Position numbers and translations under genes: made by a program. From Druceiella hillmani (taxonomy: Eukaryota > Arthropoda > Insecta > Lepidoptera > Hepialidae), in contig JAYKKI010000060.1 of assembly GCA_039881145.1 (NCBI GenBank), positions 5,332,501 through 5,396,500 on the forward strand: 64,000 nucleotides of DNA. Direction: 5' to 3'. The notes beneath the pieces are model-generated. The model had not been told where the DNA came from. It saw only the letters and a list, made by a program, of their open reading frames with translations, and did not search any database. How positions within the stretch are numbered: the first letter of the stretch is position 1; each line of letters begins with the position of its first letter. This document shows positions 51,235-61,999 of this stretch, piece after piece.

Positions 51235-51640
51235 ACATCGCGCTCGTGCGCGTACTTACTATATTTGCCATGAGCGCGAAGGCGCTCACGAAATCAGTTG
51301 CTGTTTAACGCGCGGTAGGGGAGGTCGCTCGCACGCATCGCTAATTTTTTATCTTTCTACGTGTTACATACAGTTCAAATTATAATATTATTAGTAATTA
51401 CAATGTAAAAAGGATCCAGGAAAAGGAAATTGTTAACCCATAATGTCGGAATACGAAAATAACTCGAGTGAAAATGATCGTTTTCCAAGTTGTGAAGAAA
51501 GTGATAGTGGGAGTGATATTGTGGTGCGCTCACAATTTGGCGTAATGTAAATTTTGAATGATAGTGATAATAGTGACGATAACAATTATTTTGCTGATAC
51601 GGAGGATGTACCGGTCTGCGAAAATACGATGTGACCTTGA
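51235..51640 (+). pseudogene. Possible piggyBac-like element remnant (N-terminal acidic region)
   Basis: From 51443 the plus strand reads MSEYENNSSENDRFPSCEES, then DSGSDIVVRSQFGVM and a stop. A second piece in a nearby frame reads ILNDSDNSDDNNYFADTEDV, PVCENTM, stop. Ser/Asp/Glu-rich stretches of this kind are typical N-termini of piggyBac-type transposases. Upstream (51235-51345) is a GC-rich segment with repeated GCGCTC/GAGCGC motifs, such as TCGCGCTCGTGCGCG and ATGAGCGCGAAGGCGCTCAC, as in transposon subterminal regions. Neither the DDD catalytic domain nor terminal repeats ending at TTAA were identified, so acidic composition is the main evidence and another origin is possible. Confidence 0.35.
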
Positions 51641-51644
51641 TTTC

Positions 51645-52055
51645 AGCTTTTGTTATAATTTTTGTTTACAATATATACTTACATAATTTTCTTTGTATTT
51701 TATTATCCTTGCACAAGTTTTTATTAAGAAAACACCGAAAACATTATTAAAATTGGATATTTTTTGGAAGATATACAGTATTTTTTCGAGACAAGGGTAA
51801 ATGACATCAAAAACAAAAGATTTCTTTGGCATTTTTAAGTATATATGAGTAAAAAACCCTGGCACTAAACGGTTAATAAAAAAAATTAAAAGAATCTCAC
51901 AGAACCGGTCATTAGCGTAAAATAAACCACTCCTAATAATTTTACATACGCAAATGTGGCACAAAAAGAGAATAAGCCCTACTAAACGCTTCAAAGGTCA
52001 AAGATTGACCTTTAAACCACCTCATGAACTGTATATTTCTACATAACGTGCAATA
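51645..52055. other. AT-rich stretch, possibly the same element's interior or 3' part
   Basis: A 113-codon minus frame (51653-51994) covers it without recognisable domains. CCCTGGCACTAAACGG near 51859 is reminiscent of a transposon 3' region, which is speculation. Confidence 0.3.
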
Positions 52056-52059
52056 TACC

Positions 52060-52320
52060 TTTCGCGTAAACAAACAACGGCCAAACACTACAACTTTAAA
52101 GCGAAACAGACACCCCGTCGGCGCAGCGAGGCACCTGAGCTCGCCCCTTAAATATTCCGACGCACGTCACAGAGGAAAACGACTCGCTTCGCGTTCCAAT
52201 GAAAAGAATTTTCATCTGAAAAAAAATTTCAATTCGGAGCTGGCGTCTTAAATATTTAAGCGCTCCATTTAGTTAGACAGGGGACGCCGGAAAAGGGAAT
52301 GGCGGACGTTATTGTGTGCG
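52060..52320. other. CpG-rich island
   Basis: Contains CACCCCGTCGGCGCAGCGAG, GAGCTCGCCCC and GGGGACGCCGGAAAAGG. A 75-codon plus frame (52024-52251) is not recognised. It could be a promoter or conserved element. Confidence 0.3.
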
Positions 52321-52584
52321 TGGCAGTATACAACAGCATACGACGTGTTGTCTTATTTATTAATTTCTAATTTTATTTGTGTTTTGACTTTAAAACATAG
52401 TAAAAGAATATGTGATTTATATAATATTCGATATCTCATCATAAAATCTTCAACTCATCAACTTCATATATCCATGAAAGTGGAAAAGTTTGTTTATTTG
52501 TTTGTTCACGATAATCTCTAGAAGCACATTTTCGATCTAAAAAAACCTTCTCATATTAAGAAACACATGCTTTGGAAAAGATTA

Positions 52585-52915
52585 TAGGTTATCATTACGC
52601 CACGATTCATAGAAACAGAGCAGTGTATCATCTCGCTACAATTCATAGGAACAGAGGAGTATATCATCACGCTACGATTCGTAGGAGCGGAGTAGTATAT
52701 TATCACGCTGCGATTTATAGGAACAGAGCAGTATATCATTATGCTATGATTTAAAGAAGCAGATTCATCATGCTACGATTTTTAGGAGCAGAGTAGAATA
52801 TTATCACGCTACGATTCATAGGAGTAGAGCAGTATATATGATCACTCTACGCTTTATGGGAGCAAAGCAGTGTATCATTATCCTACGATTTATAGGAGCG
52901 GAGCAGTGATAAAGA
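52585..52915. repeat. 36-bp minisatellite, about nine degenerate units
   Basis: The unit is approximately TATCATCACGCTACGATT followed by CATAGGAGCAGAGCAG, clearest at 52659-52731, where two exact 36-bp steps are visible. Because 36 is a multiple of three, 60-62-codon frames with 12-residue repeats are open on both strands at once (HRNRAVYH-type on plus, NRSVMIY-type on minus), which marks them as by-products of the DNA repeat. Confidence 0.85.
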
Positions 52916-52919
52916 GAAA

Positions 52920-54041
52920 AAATATTTCTGTTAACTTTGCTCGCACTAATCTCTAAGATCACGCCCTCGAATTAAAAAAATACTTTTTGTATTAGAAAGC
53001 CCATGCTTAGAGAAAAAATTATAGACTCACAGGGCAGAGCGATGGTAAAATATATAACAGAAGTCAGGGAATGCTGTTTAAACGGTACTACCTCGTACCG
53101 TTTAAACAAGAGACAGGATTGACTGATTACCTGGAATATTCCCGTCGATATAACCCCTACTCTGACGACCGTATCGTTTGGCGAATGGAATGAAGGTGTT
53201 TAGTAACGTCGGAGAAAGGGTTGGGCAGAAAAGTATAATTAAGACAATCCCACGCAGATGAAACCGTGGGTCATAATGAATAAACGGGATTTTTACACTG
53301 TTAACTAATTTGTAAAATTTTGATGTAAATATGAGTGTATCAGCAATAGATCTCGAATATAACAAAGGTCACTTTATAGGTATAAATGTCCTTTCTTAAA
53401 AAATTAAAATCTTTCTTAAAAAATAAACTTTACTGCAAATATACATCAATTTTGTTGATTTACCCAACTGAGCATATAATACATATGGATTAAGATTAAC
53501 TCACGTAAAGTATGGAAGCAAATAAATAATTTGGTTAATACTCAAATACTTTAAAATGAGGGGCAACATAAGCCTTGTACCCGAAAAAGAAATGAGGAGG
53601 AGGAAATGATTTCTCATCTTAACGTGAAAGTTTTGGAAAAATGAAAGTGCATTGATGTAATCTTATTCTGATTCCCACTTCCACGTATAGGAGTAATTTC
53701 AAGTGCACAGTATTAAATAATTGTTAAAAAATAATAAATTACTAAGATATAATGTACCAAAATTGAAACACGGCAAAAAAAATATAGTCATATACAATGA
53801 AAGTCTTGATCATCAAATACGTATGAGACATTATCACTGCTCTAACAGATACTTGTCGTTGGCTCAGAGATAATTTGAAGGCACATCTAAGTAGAGAGAA
53901 AGAAAATATTCATATACATAGAACACAAATTTTTTTCAAGAAAATATTCATATACATAGAACACAATTGTAACCCATTAAGTATGTACTTTGTTTAATGA
54001 TGCATTTGCAGCCGATGATTCGATGATCATGACATATGTAC

Positions 54042-54112
<71 letters not shown>

Positions 54113-56425
54113 TGATCAAGAGGTCAGTGCTGGAATTCGAGAGATAATGCGCCTCTTGTTTTTGTTTGTAGGGCGAGACATAATTTGACAAATTCGCATA
54201 GCAGCAACCACTGTAGAGTTGCGCCTTATATCCTCTCTGATGGCTTTATTTTCGTCACACGCATTCGTGACGATGCCTGTATATATTTACATAATAGAGG
54301 GAGAAAATCAAATGTATATCTATATAATATCAAAAATAATCATAACAATATTTAAAATTAAGAATTGGAAGATCATTTAAGAGGAAAGCTTACAAATAAT
54401 AAATAAACAATTTCCCAATTAAAACGAACGGTCCCTTAAAATATTATTGTAGTATCTTAACAATTTTCTGGAAAAAACAAGTAAGATTTGTCGCAGAATT
54501 TCTTTTTAAGTCTAACAAGATATAGATTGTAACACTTAACGATATTAATGATTAATAATTTATGAAAAAAATATTTTGCGAGGGATAAAAGATTAAACTT
54601 TATATTACGAAAAAGTGATTGTCGGTCATTAATCAAGAAGGCTTTCATAAAATTGTAGCCAAATTTGAAACATTGAAAATAGACAAAAGCAAAGATAGAG
54701 GGTTTAATACTAATTTTACAACACAGCAACCTAAAAAGTTATATCATGTCTGAATTAATCGATGATAGTGCACGGTTTTAGGGAAAATGCATTTTTAAGA
54801 AATGATTATCGAAATTAGTACCGTTGTAAGGAAACGGCAGTAGATTGTCTTAACAAATATCATAAAAGAAGATAGGTTAGAATTACGCGTCATCATCTAG
54901 AAATTAGCAAAAAACTAAATCAGTACCCAGAAATGATTGAATATTTCCAAAATATATTGCCATGATATCGAGTAATATAGTTAGGTGATTACTTTTATGT
55001 TCTGCTTTGCTCAGATTTTCTCACGCGCATTATGGCAAACAGAAAATCAGTAGAAAAGAAGATAAAACAAAGTTTTTAATTTTTTATAAGAGAAGGGTAT
55101 AAACTACATTCTTGTGAAATATAATTTTCCATTTTTGAAGGAAAACGTGTTGTGTCTTTTATTATTAGAAATATGGACACAATTTCCTTTTTGCGATACT
55201 AGAATGTAATTAAATTGAACCCCAATTTTAGAGTTATATTATGACATGTTCATCCATCGACCCATCGCATTTTTAGATTTAGCATTACATTTACGAAACA
55301 GATGCTCCGAATGAAAAATTTAGTTAATATTGAAATGTTCAATTAAATAAGGGTTTTCCCGTTCATTGAAAATAAGGGTGATTTTTTTCTTCTTTCAATT
55401 GCATGTTAGAGCAATGTATCCAAAATAATTTCCTCTAAAAATATTCAATGTACAGACTTTTTCGCTTTATTTCTTTCTCATATATGCAGATGTAACGATA
55501 TCTCAAAATGTTAGGTTGGTCACTCCCCACTGTTTTCTAACGATTATATAAACTTCTCTGATTGAGTATATTTATAGCGCGCCATTCGATCTTCTTTTCA
55601 GTTAGCAACTGTATTTGGGTGAGAAAAAAAAATAAATATGGAAGTTTCTCATACAGAAGCTATTCTCATGATTTTCCAATGTATCGTTGTTGTATTTAAC
55701 TCTTTGATCCGTAGTATTATTAAAACCAATGCAATCAACTTGTCTTCGTATAAAGTTACTTATGTCCTCGTGAGGAAGAAAACATTCAAAAGGTTCCATC
55801 GATTTTTTTAATCAAAAAGTATATGGATATTATCCTAATTGGAATCCTTATTAGAAGAGAATACACTTCTAAATTTATAATGGGCATGGAAGAATGTAAT
55901 TCCCTTCAATACCCTTGGCTATACATTTTTTTGAAATTATTAAATCATAACGTAACCCCACGAACTTGAGTTTAGTAGTTCTTAATTATCTTGTCTGCTA
56001 GATGAGAGAACTATATCATAGTTTATTTCATTTGCTTAGAGTGCGCACGGATGTTCTACAGCATTCACCTATTTTTTGTGCACTAACATTATTCAATGCA
56101 ATATTGAGAGATGCTGCTTGTCCATATATTTTTTCTACTCCATTATCAATTTTCAAGAATGAGAAAACTTAAGAATATTTCATTTTTCATAATTCCCCAA
56201 TTAGAGGTTGATTTTAGTTTAACGATAAGTATAAATTCTGATTTTCAGTTTAATTTTCTTTTTCATGAAACCTTAGACTAAACTAAATGTCTCCCACACG
56301 ACCACTTACATCATCTTATGGAGTACGGTTTCTGCAGTGTTCAATATTTTTCACTTGTAAACAAAGGACATAACATTAAAATAATTACTCAGTAATGTTT
56401 CTGTTAACTTCAATCACTAGTCGAC
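52920..56425. other. AT-rich stretch with one long (AT)n tract
   Basis: No supported gene. (AT)n at 54042-54109, followed at 54111-54290 by a less AT-rich segment (GAGGTCAGTGCTGGAATTCG, GTCACACGCATTCGTGACG) that may be repeat-derived but was not recognised. GAAAATATTCATATACATAG occurs twice near 53899 and 53940. Minus-strand frames at 53102, 54457 and 55602 have no recognisable domains. Confidence 0.45.
54042..54109. repeat. (AT)n microsatellite
   Basis: About 34 AT dinucleotides. Confidence 0.95.
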
Positions 56426-56430
56426 TAAGA

Positions 56431-56479
56431 CCGGAAGTATCCGTCACTGACAGTCTCTGTCAGTGACGGATGCTTCCGG
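56431..56479. repeat. 23-bp inverted repeat, one mismatch
   Basis: CCGGAAGTATCCGTCACTGA (from 56431) pairs with TCAGTGACGGATGCTTCCGG (to 56479), loop about 3 nt. It is GC-rich and complementarity continues loosely outward (CTAAGA versus TTTTAG), so the origin may be a small MITE. Confidence 0.9.
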
Positions 56480-56953
56480 TTTTAGACGGAGCCGGAAATC
56501 GAATTTATAATGATCTTAGATAAATTAAAATTAAATTCAACACCCACACATACATATGAATGTGTACATAATCTTTCTTAAAATGTAAGCGAAATATATA
56601 ATCAAATACACGGAAAAAGTTTGTTTAAATTTTAGTTTTCATGTATAATATCGTCATCAACATAGTTATATCTAAATTTTGTTTTCGATTTTCAATAACC
56701 AAAGCGAAAATGCAACATTTAAGGTTTTTCCTGGGTATTTCTCTTTGATAGTCTTCTAAAATCTAAACCGTTTAATTTAGTAGGCTGAACTTTGAGTAAA
56801 GAAAATAAATTTTATTTCTAAATATATTTAGAATTGCAGATAAAGGGAAATCGAACCACAAAACAAATCCAGTCAAATGCCGTACGAGGATACTTCCTTG
56901 TTTGAAATGAAATTACATTATTATAAGTCATCAATAATTTATAATTATATCTA

Positions 56954-56994
<41 letters not shown>

Positions 56995-57110
56995 ATCGTG
57001 GAGGTCTTAAAAAATATGGCATTTGTATTATATATATAGTTTCGCTACAATCTCTAAGTAGGCTTATAATCTCTTTATAGTTTTTGGTTTAGTAGTTTTG
57101 GAAGTAATAC
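56480..57110. other. AT-rich stretch with (AT)n at 56955-56991
   Basis: Nothing further recognised. Confidence 0.5.
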
Positions 57111-57114
57111 ATAT

Positions 57115-57408
57115 TTTTGCATATTTATAGTATATCTCAAAAAAATACTGCTCAAAATTAAGACAAAAAAATGTTTGACTGAGACCCTAATAACTAGCTC
57201 TTTCAAACAATACTCCAAACTATATACGAAATTTGAAATAAATCGGATACTTAATTGCCTCTCTCCCCCTAATTTCATATTAGTATTCTTGAGTATTAGA
57301 TATGTGCGGATGATACGCGGTTTCTGAGAAAAACAGCTGTGACAGAGGGACATGTTAGCAACCTTATAAGACTTCCGTTTTTCCTTTTCAGGCACAGAAC
57401 CCTAAACT
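57115..57408 (+). repeat. Dispersed repeat family D, near-complete copy
   Basis: Colinear with 25430-25740: AGTATATCTCAAAAAAATAC, then AATTAAGACAAAAAAATGTT, TTTCTGAGAAAAACAGCTGT, then the terminal TTCCGTTTTTCCTTTTCAGG and CACAGAACCCTAAA. A 106-codon minus frame over it is a shadow of the repeat. Confidence 0.6.
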
Positions 57409-57409
57409 C

Positions 57410-58215
57410 AATTTAATTCCATCGTATGACGCATCAACTATTTAACATAAAACTAATTTATATATTTATTTACATACATTTATTAACACATTATAGGTAA
57501 CCTATTCGTAACGATAAGTAATCAAAGGGTTAATAAATTAAAACCAAAGAAGGTATATATTAAACATGAATATAAAATACAAAAAAACTATAAAACATAA
57601 CGACGATACATTTCGACAAATTTACTTTCGTTTATCGTAAACAAATCATATTCCGGCGCAACCGCGATCAGGTGGTTGAGTAGTTGGATATCGCAGGAAA
57701 CTGTAGCAAACAGATTATAACATATGAGGAAAGTAAAAAAATGGATCCGGAAAATTGGTTCCACCACCTTATCTTTTGAAGTAGCATACCGTAAAAAATT
57801 ATTGCAAGTATGGAATGAGCAACAAAATAAAACTATAGGTAATCTAAAATTGCCCAACTATTTGTGATAAACACTTCAGCCAATCGGAATCACTTCTAAT
57901 ATAATAAAAGTGGTACGCTGTCTTTTTATTCTTTTGTCTGTTTTCCTTTTACTATTAAAAGGCCCAACGAATTTCAATAAAAAGTTGCGTAAGATAATAT
58001 ACACCCGACTTAAAAAATAAGCTACATATAATGACACCATCATTTAGAGTAGCATAACCGTGAATATAAATGCTAAAAAACATGTCTGTACTCGAAAAAC
58101 TGAAGGCGATTATAAATCAATTGGTAACAAATAATAATAATAAAAAAATAAAAGTATTAGTCCTGAACATCATGTTCACGGATGTTTATCGCAAAAACTT
58201 ATGAATATGTGTCGT
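57410..58215. other. AT-rich stretch without recognised gene
   Basis: A minus-strand 89-codon ATG frame at 57588-57857 is less AT-biased than most and contains LLNHLIAVAPEYDLFTI, but no family is recognised and there is no splice or promoter context. Noted, not called. Confidence 0.4.
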
Positions 58216-58216
58216 C

Positions 58217-58395
58217 ACCGTGGTGTATTGGGTTGATCACAAGGCATACGGTCCTTGATGATGTGGTGCACCGTGGGGACCCGGGTTCGATTCCTAGCCG
58301 TTCGTCGACGAGACTGGGCTGGTATTATGGTTGGCTGTGAGAGATTGCTCTCGTAGCAATAAATCCGCCATATGTATCAATTAAATACATTAAAA
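58217..58395 (+). mobile_element. tRNA-derived SINE, tail type 2 (LINE tail)
   Basis: A box TGGTGTATTGGG (58221-58232) and B box GGTTCGATTCC (58284-58294) are spaced as in RNA polymerase III internal promoters. The head is homologous to the SINE at 45.7 kb (ATCACAAGGCATACGGTC, CCGTTCGTCGA). The 3' tail 58322-58378 (TTATGGTTGGCTGTGAGAGA, TTGCTCTCGTAGCAATAAAT, CCGCCATATGTA) matches the 3' end of the LINE at 33679-33737, followed by a simple GATAAATAAATAAATA end. This is the organisation of a SINE using LINE machinery through a shared tail. Confidence 0.85.
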
Positions 58396-58546
58396 TAAGA
58401 TAAATAAATAAATATTACTGTTAGCAAGTAAATTTATTTAGTTACAAAAATTCTTTTAAGGCTGTATGCTTATCATTTATAGTTTAGTTATTCACAAGTA
58501 AATAAAACTATGTGATGTAGTATTATTTCTACTTTATTTCAATTCT

Positions 58547-58593
58547 TTACCACGATCTAGGTTTCGTTGTATTACAACATCTTCAGGTGGACA
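58547..58593 (-). ncRNA. Type I hammerhead ribozyme candidate (copy C, minus)
   Basis: Minus strand: CCAC, CTGAAGA, stem II GTTGT/ACAAC, GAAA, CCTAGAT, C at the cleavage position, GTGG. Stem III has one mismatch (A for G) compared with copy B; the catalytic residues are intact. Confidence 0.65.
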
Positions 58594-58606
58594 ATTAGCA
58601 AAGATG

Positions 58607-58653
58607 TTGTCACCTGAAGATGTCGTCATACAACGAAACCTAGGTCGTGATAA
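58607..58653 (+). ncRNA. Type I hammerhead ribozyme candidate (copy C, plus)
   Basis: TTGTCAC (58607-58613) pairs with GTGATAA (58647-58653) as a 7-bp stem I including one G-U. It is followed by CTGAAGA, stem II GTCGT/ACAAC (one mismatch), GAAA (58635-58638), ACCTAGGT and the expected cleavage site after C58646. The stem I sequence differs from the minus-strand copy yet still pairs, TTGTCAC/GTGATAA against CCAC/GTGG, which suggests structural constraint. Confidence 0.7.
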
Positions 58654-58759
58654 AGAATTTTAATAAAGTGGAAATAATACTGCATCAGGTAGTTTCATTT
58701 AGTTGTAAATAATGAATTTCTACAAAATTAATGCTAAATATATTCAATATTGAAAGTTC

Positions 58760-60235
58760 AGTTATTATAAAGGTAAACATTTTTCTTTAAATATATTTGT
58801 GCAGTTCTTAGGTATTTCGAATCGGTGGAAAATGTTAGCTGATGGAGCATGTGCATATAGTGAAGACAGAGGGGAAGGGATCAGTTTAAAGTACCATCTC
58901 ACCAAGTAGCGGTCCATATTCTCCAAATATCTTGCAGATGAAAGCTAGTTACCGATAAAGTGTTGACGTTAGTTGTAAAATGTTGTTTTTTTTTGTTTTT
59001 AATTATTACTAAATTAACGCATTATTAACACAACTATAATTTGGTACGAAACACTTCTTGCATGAGTTTTAACTCGTGGTTAATATGAAAATAATGAAAA
59101 AATAATGCGATTTTAAACTATTTTTAATATCCCTTCCGTAGGTATTAACTGTTGCCTTATTCATATCTTGCTCCTGATTGTATCTTATTTCTTTCATTGC
59201 ATTAGATTTTATCTATAAGCCATGTACCTAAATACAGTGTGAAGTTTTTCATAATTTATAAAACAGATCATTTTTTTCAAACAACCCATCGCATTAAACA
59301 AAAGTAACACAGCCTATATAAGAATCGTAGTCGTATCCGAAGAAGGTAGGCTTCTACGACCCAACCGGGAGACATTCAAGCACTTCACTTTCGTTTCACT
59401 TTCATTTTTAATTAAATTCTACAATTTCTCCTTTTCCTACAACTACATCCTATATGATTTCAATTACGTTACTGAGACAATACGGCGCGCTCGCGAGGCG
59501 AACCTTTGAATTTCGCAAGCCTCGATGTCAAGGCTGTGGTTTTCATTAAAGCCTACATTCACTTCCTGTTAAAGTTAATTTTCAATTGTGTCATTGCGGA
59601 CTAAAATTAGTAAAAATAAAGTATTTTTGATATACCTTGGGTAGAAACAGCCATAGACCTTGAATAGAAACGTTATATACTTATATTTAATTTTCACTTT
59701 TAAATTTTAGCGCTTCTATATCAAATAATTTTTTTAATATACTAATTTTCACATATGATCAATTGTTTGTAAGTTATCCGTAGAAAAAAGTATTAGTTCT
59801 TCTTCAATAAATACTGATTTTGTGGAAAACGTTTTCAGATATAATGGAAGAACATTTAATTATATACAAAAACATCTCTTGTATTTTTTCCTCCGATAAA
59901 CCGTTTGGGGGATACGTCATGAATAAACACGTTTTTTAAGATGGCTGCTCTTGCACATCCTTTTGCGCGAGCCTAATCAAGATTAAACTTAGGACTAACA
60001 ACCCCCCCCCCCATCTCGTAATTTCATTTTTATGGCGACCATTTCTTTTTCTGTGTCTACATGTCATTAACGATAAGGGAAATGAGAGCAATCTTTTGGA
60101 ACCACTAGGTTATATCAATTTTACTTTTTCTGTTGGGAAATAACACAATCTATCATTAAGCTGTAAAACTACGTTAAAAGTCGCTCACAATTACTGTAAA
60201 AACAAAATCCAAATAGAAAATAAACTCCTCTATAA
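58760..60235. other. AT-rich stretch with a CpG-richer patch
   Basis: A patch at about 59320-59545 contains AGAATCGTAGTCGTATCCGA and ACGGCGCGCTCGCGAGGCGA; it may be a conserved element. A run of about 12 C at 60001-60012 is the only poly(C) tract seen. No gene recognised. Confidence 0.4.
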
Positions 60236-60239
60236 AAAC

Positions 60240-60605
60240 TTAATCAACTGGCGTCCAATGATCCAAGCCCAGATACGAGCGAAAACCAATGGCTATCGAT
60301 TTGTCCTCCACCGTGCCGCAATGTCACCGGTAATTTGTCGTAATCGGAAGCCGGCAACTAGACCGGAAATGGCCGGAGTGGAAAAATGTGGCGGCACCCG
60401 ACGACGGAAGTGGCTCTCGCCACTTCCGCTGCATTAAGCTATTAATTACTAGCAGTGGCCTGCAGCGGAACTTCAGTAATTACGTCTATGTGAAGTGTGC
60501 TCGCGACCACAGAGCTTTCGGTGAAGGTAATGAGCTTTTAATTGCGAGCAGGATTTTCATTTCTTCAACTGTTGGGCGGATATCGCACCGATGTTTTAAT
60601 TAATC
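60240..60605. other. GC-richer island with TAATTA sites and ETS-motif hairpin
   Basis: The largest balanced-composition island. It contains TTAATTACTAGC, GTAATTACG, TTTTAATTGCG and TTAATTAATC, spaced among CpG-rich blocks (CCGGAAATGGCCGGAGTGG). CGGAAGTGGC (60405-60414) and GCCACTTCCG (60419-60428) form a perfect 10-bp hairpin that presents two ETS-type CGGAAGTG sites in opposite orientation. A 71-codon frame starting near 60388 lacks any domain. It most resembles a developmental enhancer or a promoter; evidence is compositional. Confidence 0.35.
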
Positions 60606-60609
60606 TGTA

Positions 60610-61715
60610 CACATTATGTAGAACAAAGGAAAATATTTTTATGCTAATAATTAATGTAAATAGTTAAGATTCAGCAGAATATTTTGATCTGATATTTTTT
60701 TATCAACTTCTAGTGCCTATCAAAATAAAATGAGCTCCAAAACTGTTTAAATCTTTTTAATATCTGATTAACTTACTGCACGTTTCCAGCTTTTTCTTTA
60801 AGCGGTACTCATGAATAGCTCTCCGAAATTTCCAATTCACAAGCTAAATAATTTTCTTAGTAAATAGAAACACCAAATCTAAATCAATATTTAGAAAGTC
60901 AGTGGAACTGGACCATTTCATTGTTAAACAAGGTTAGAGTTGCAACTGAGTCGTCTCTTACGTTTCAATGATAAAATTTATTTTTCAAAATTAAAAACAT
61001 TTTAAAAAGGCCTAAAATTTTGTGTCTTAATACCATTCTTTGGGTATTAAGACACAAAATGTTTCGAATTCAAAAAAATTTCGGAAAATTCCTCAAGATA
61101 TTTAACTGCAGAATTGCTTAACCATGATTGTATTAAAATGCGATTTATTTGTGAAAGGTCAAAATTAATTTCTTGAAAGGGGTAGTTACATCATAGAATA
61201 ATTTAAACAATTAATTTTTACTGAAATTGGTAGGCACACAACAATTATATCCCTATAAATATATATAAAAAAATTAAATATAATAAGTAATAAGAGTTAA
61301 AGCCTTTCAAATATCGTTTTTTTTATGTAGGATTATTCATTATTTAGAAACTAATTTTTTTTTCATCAAAACGCAATGTGAAATATATAAAAAAATAGTG
61401 AAGACGTCGCCCATAGCTCAAAACGACTTTCGGTTTATAACATTTTAGACTAGCAATAATTTTTCAATAATCCTGAGACTATATTATGTCTTAATTTATA
61501 CAATAGAAAATCACGTAATACAAAATACGCATCTATATATATTTACGAATAATATCTTTCCATAACAACGCGAACATAACTTAAATGTATGTAACGAATT
61601 AAGGTTTCCAGAAATTCAATGTGTTATATTTGCGACTCGCTTCAGTTAATTAACCAATTCAAATTAGTATAAACTGGCAAGACGATTGTCACCCTAGTGT
61701 TATATAACTTCATCG
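60610..61715. other. AT-rich stretch with a perfect 18-bp hairpin
   Basis: No gene. ATTTTGTGTCTTAATACC (61017-61034) pairs exactly with GGTATTAAGACACAAAAT (61043-61060) around an 8-nt loop. Confidence 0.6.
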
Positions 61716-61719
61716 ATCA

Positions 61720-61990
61720 TTTCGGCCGTTCAGTACAAGATCGGTGTAGCGCGTCTACACCGGCGTAGCACCGCCATAGAGACTGCTCCTTCCACGGAAA
61801 TTGAAAAATGAAAAGTTACGAAGGCGTGTAGCGATAAGTGCCTTCTACGGGAGCCACGGATGCGTAGACCGTGAAATGTCGACGTTCGTAGCGCTATCGG
61901 CAAAGTTTCAAAAGATAGCATCTTATGCTCTTGTTATTGTGACGCGTATCTCGATGTTTGTGATATTACGTTATTGCAATTTGACATTTT
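61720..61990. other. CpG-rich segment with repeated GTAGCG motifs
   Basis: GATCGGTGTAGCGCGTCTAC, ACCGGCGTAGCACCGCC, GCGTGTAGCGATAAG and TCGTAGCGCTATCGG recur with alternating orientation. Overlapping frames on both strands (63 and 79 codons) are not recognised. A similar TACGACG/GTAGTC patch lies near 35.08 kb. It could be transposon subterminal repeats or a regulatory segment. Confidence 0.3.
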
Positions 61991-61999
61991 CGCAAGTTG

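Larger units (their letters stand above)
58493..58754 (+). mobile_element. Hammerhead-bearing foldback element, copy C
   Basis: Left arm begins near 58498 (AAATAAAACTATGTGATGTA). The right arm ends CATCAGGTAGTTTCATTTAG near 58703, followed by the tail TTGTAAATAATGAATTTCTA up to 58754. AGTTTAGTTATT (58481-58492) and AGTTCAGTTATT (58755-58766) flank it as a 12-bp direct repeat with one mismatch. Each arm carries a hammerhead core with an intact CTGAAGA and GAAA, facing outward on opposite strands. No open frame. It may be the most functional-looking of the three copies in the window. Confidence 0.8.

Noticed and set aside
51653..51994. 113-codon minus-strand frame
   Set aside because: No domain recognised; hydrophobic, AT-driven composition next to a possible transposon relic.
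57588..57857. 89-codon minus-strand ATG frame as a host exon
   Set aside because: Less AT-biased than neighbours but no family, splice-site or promoter support.
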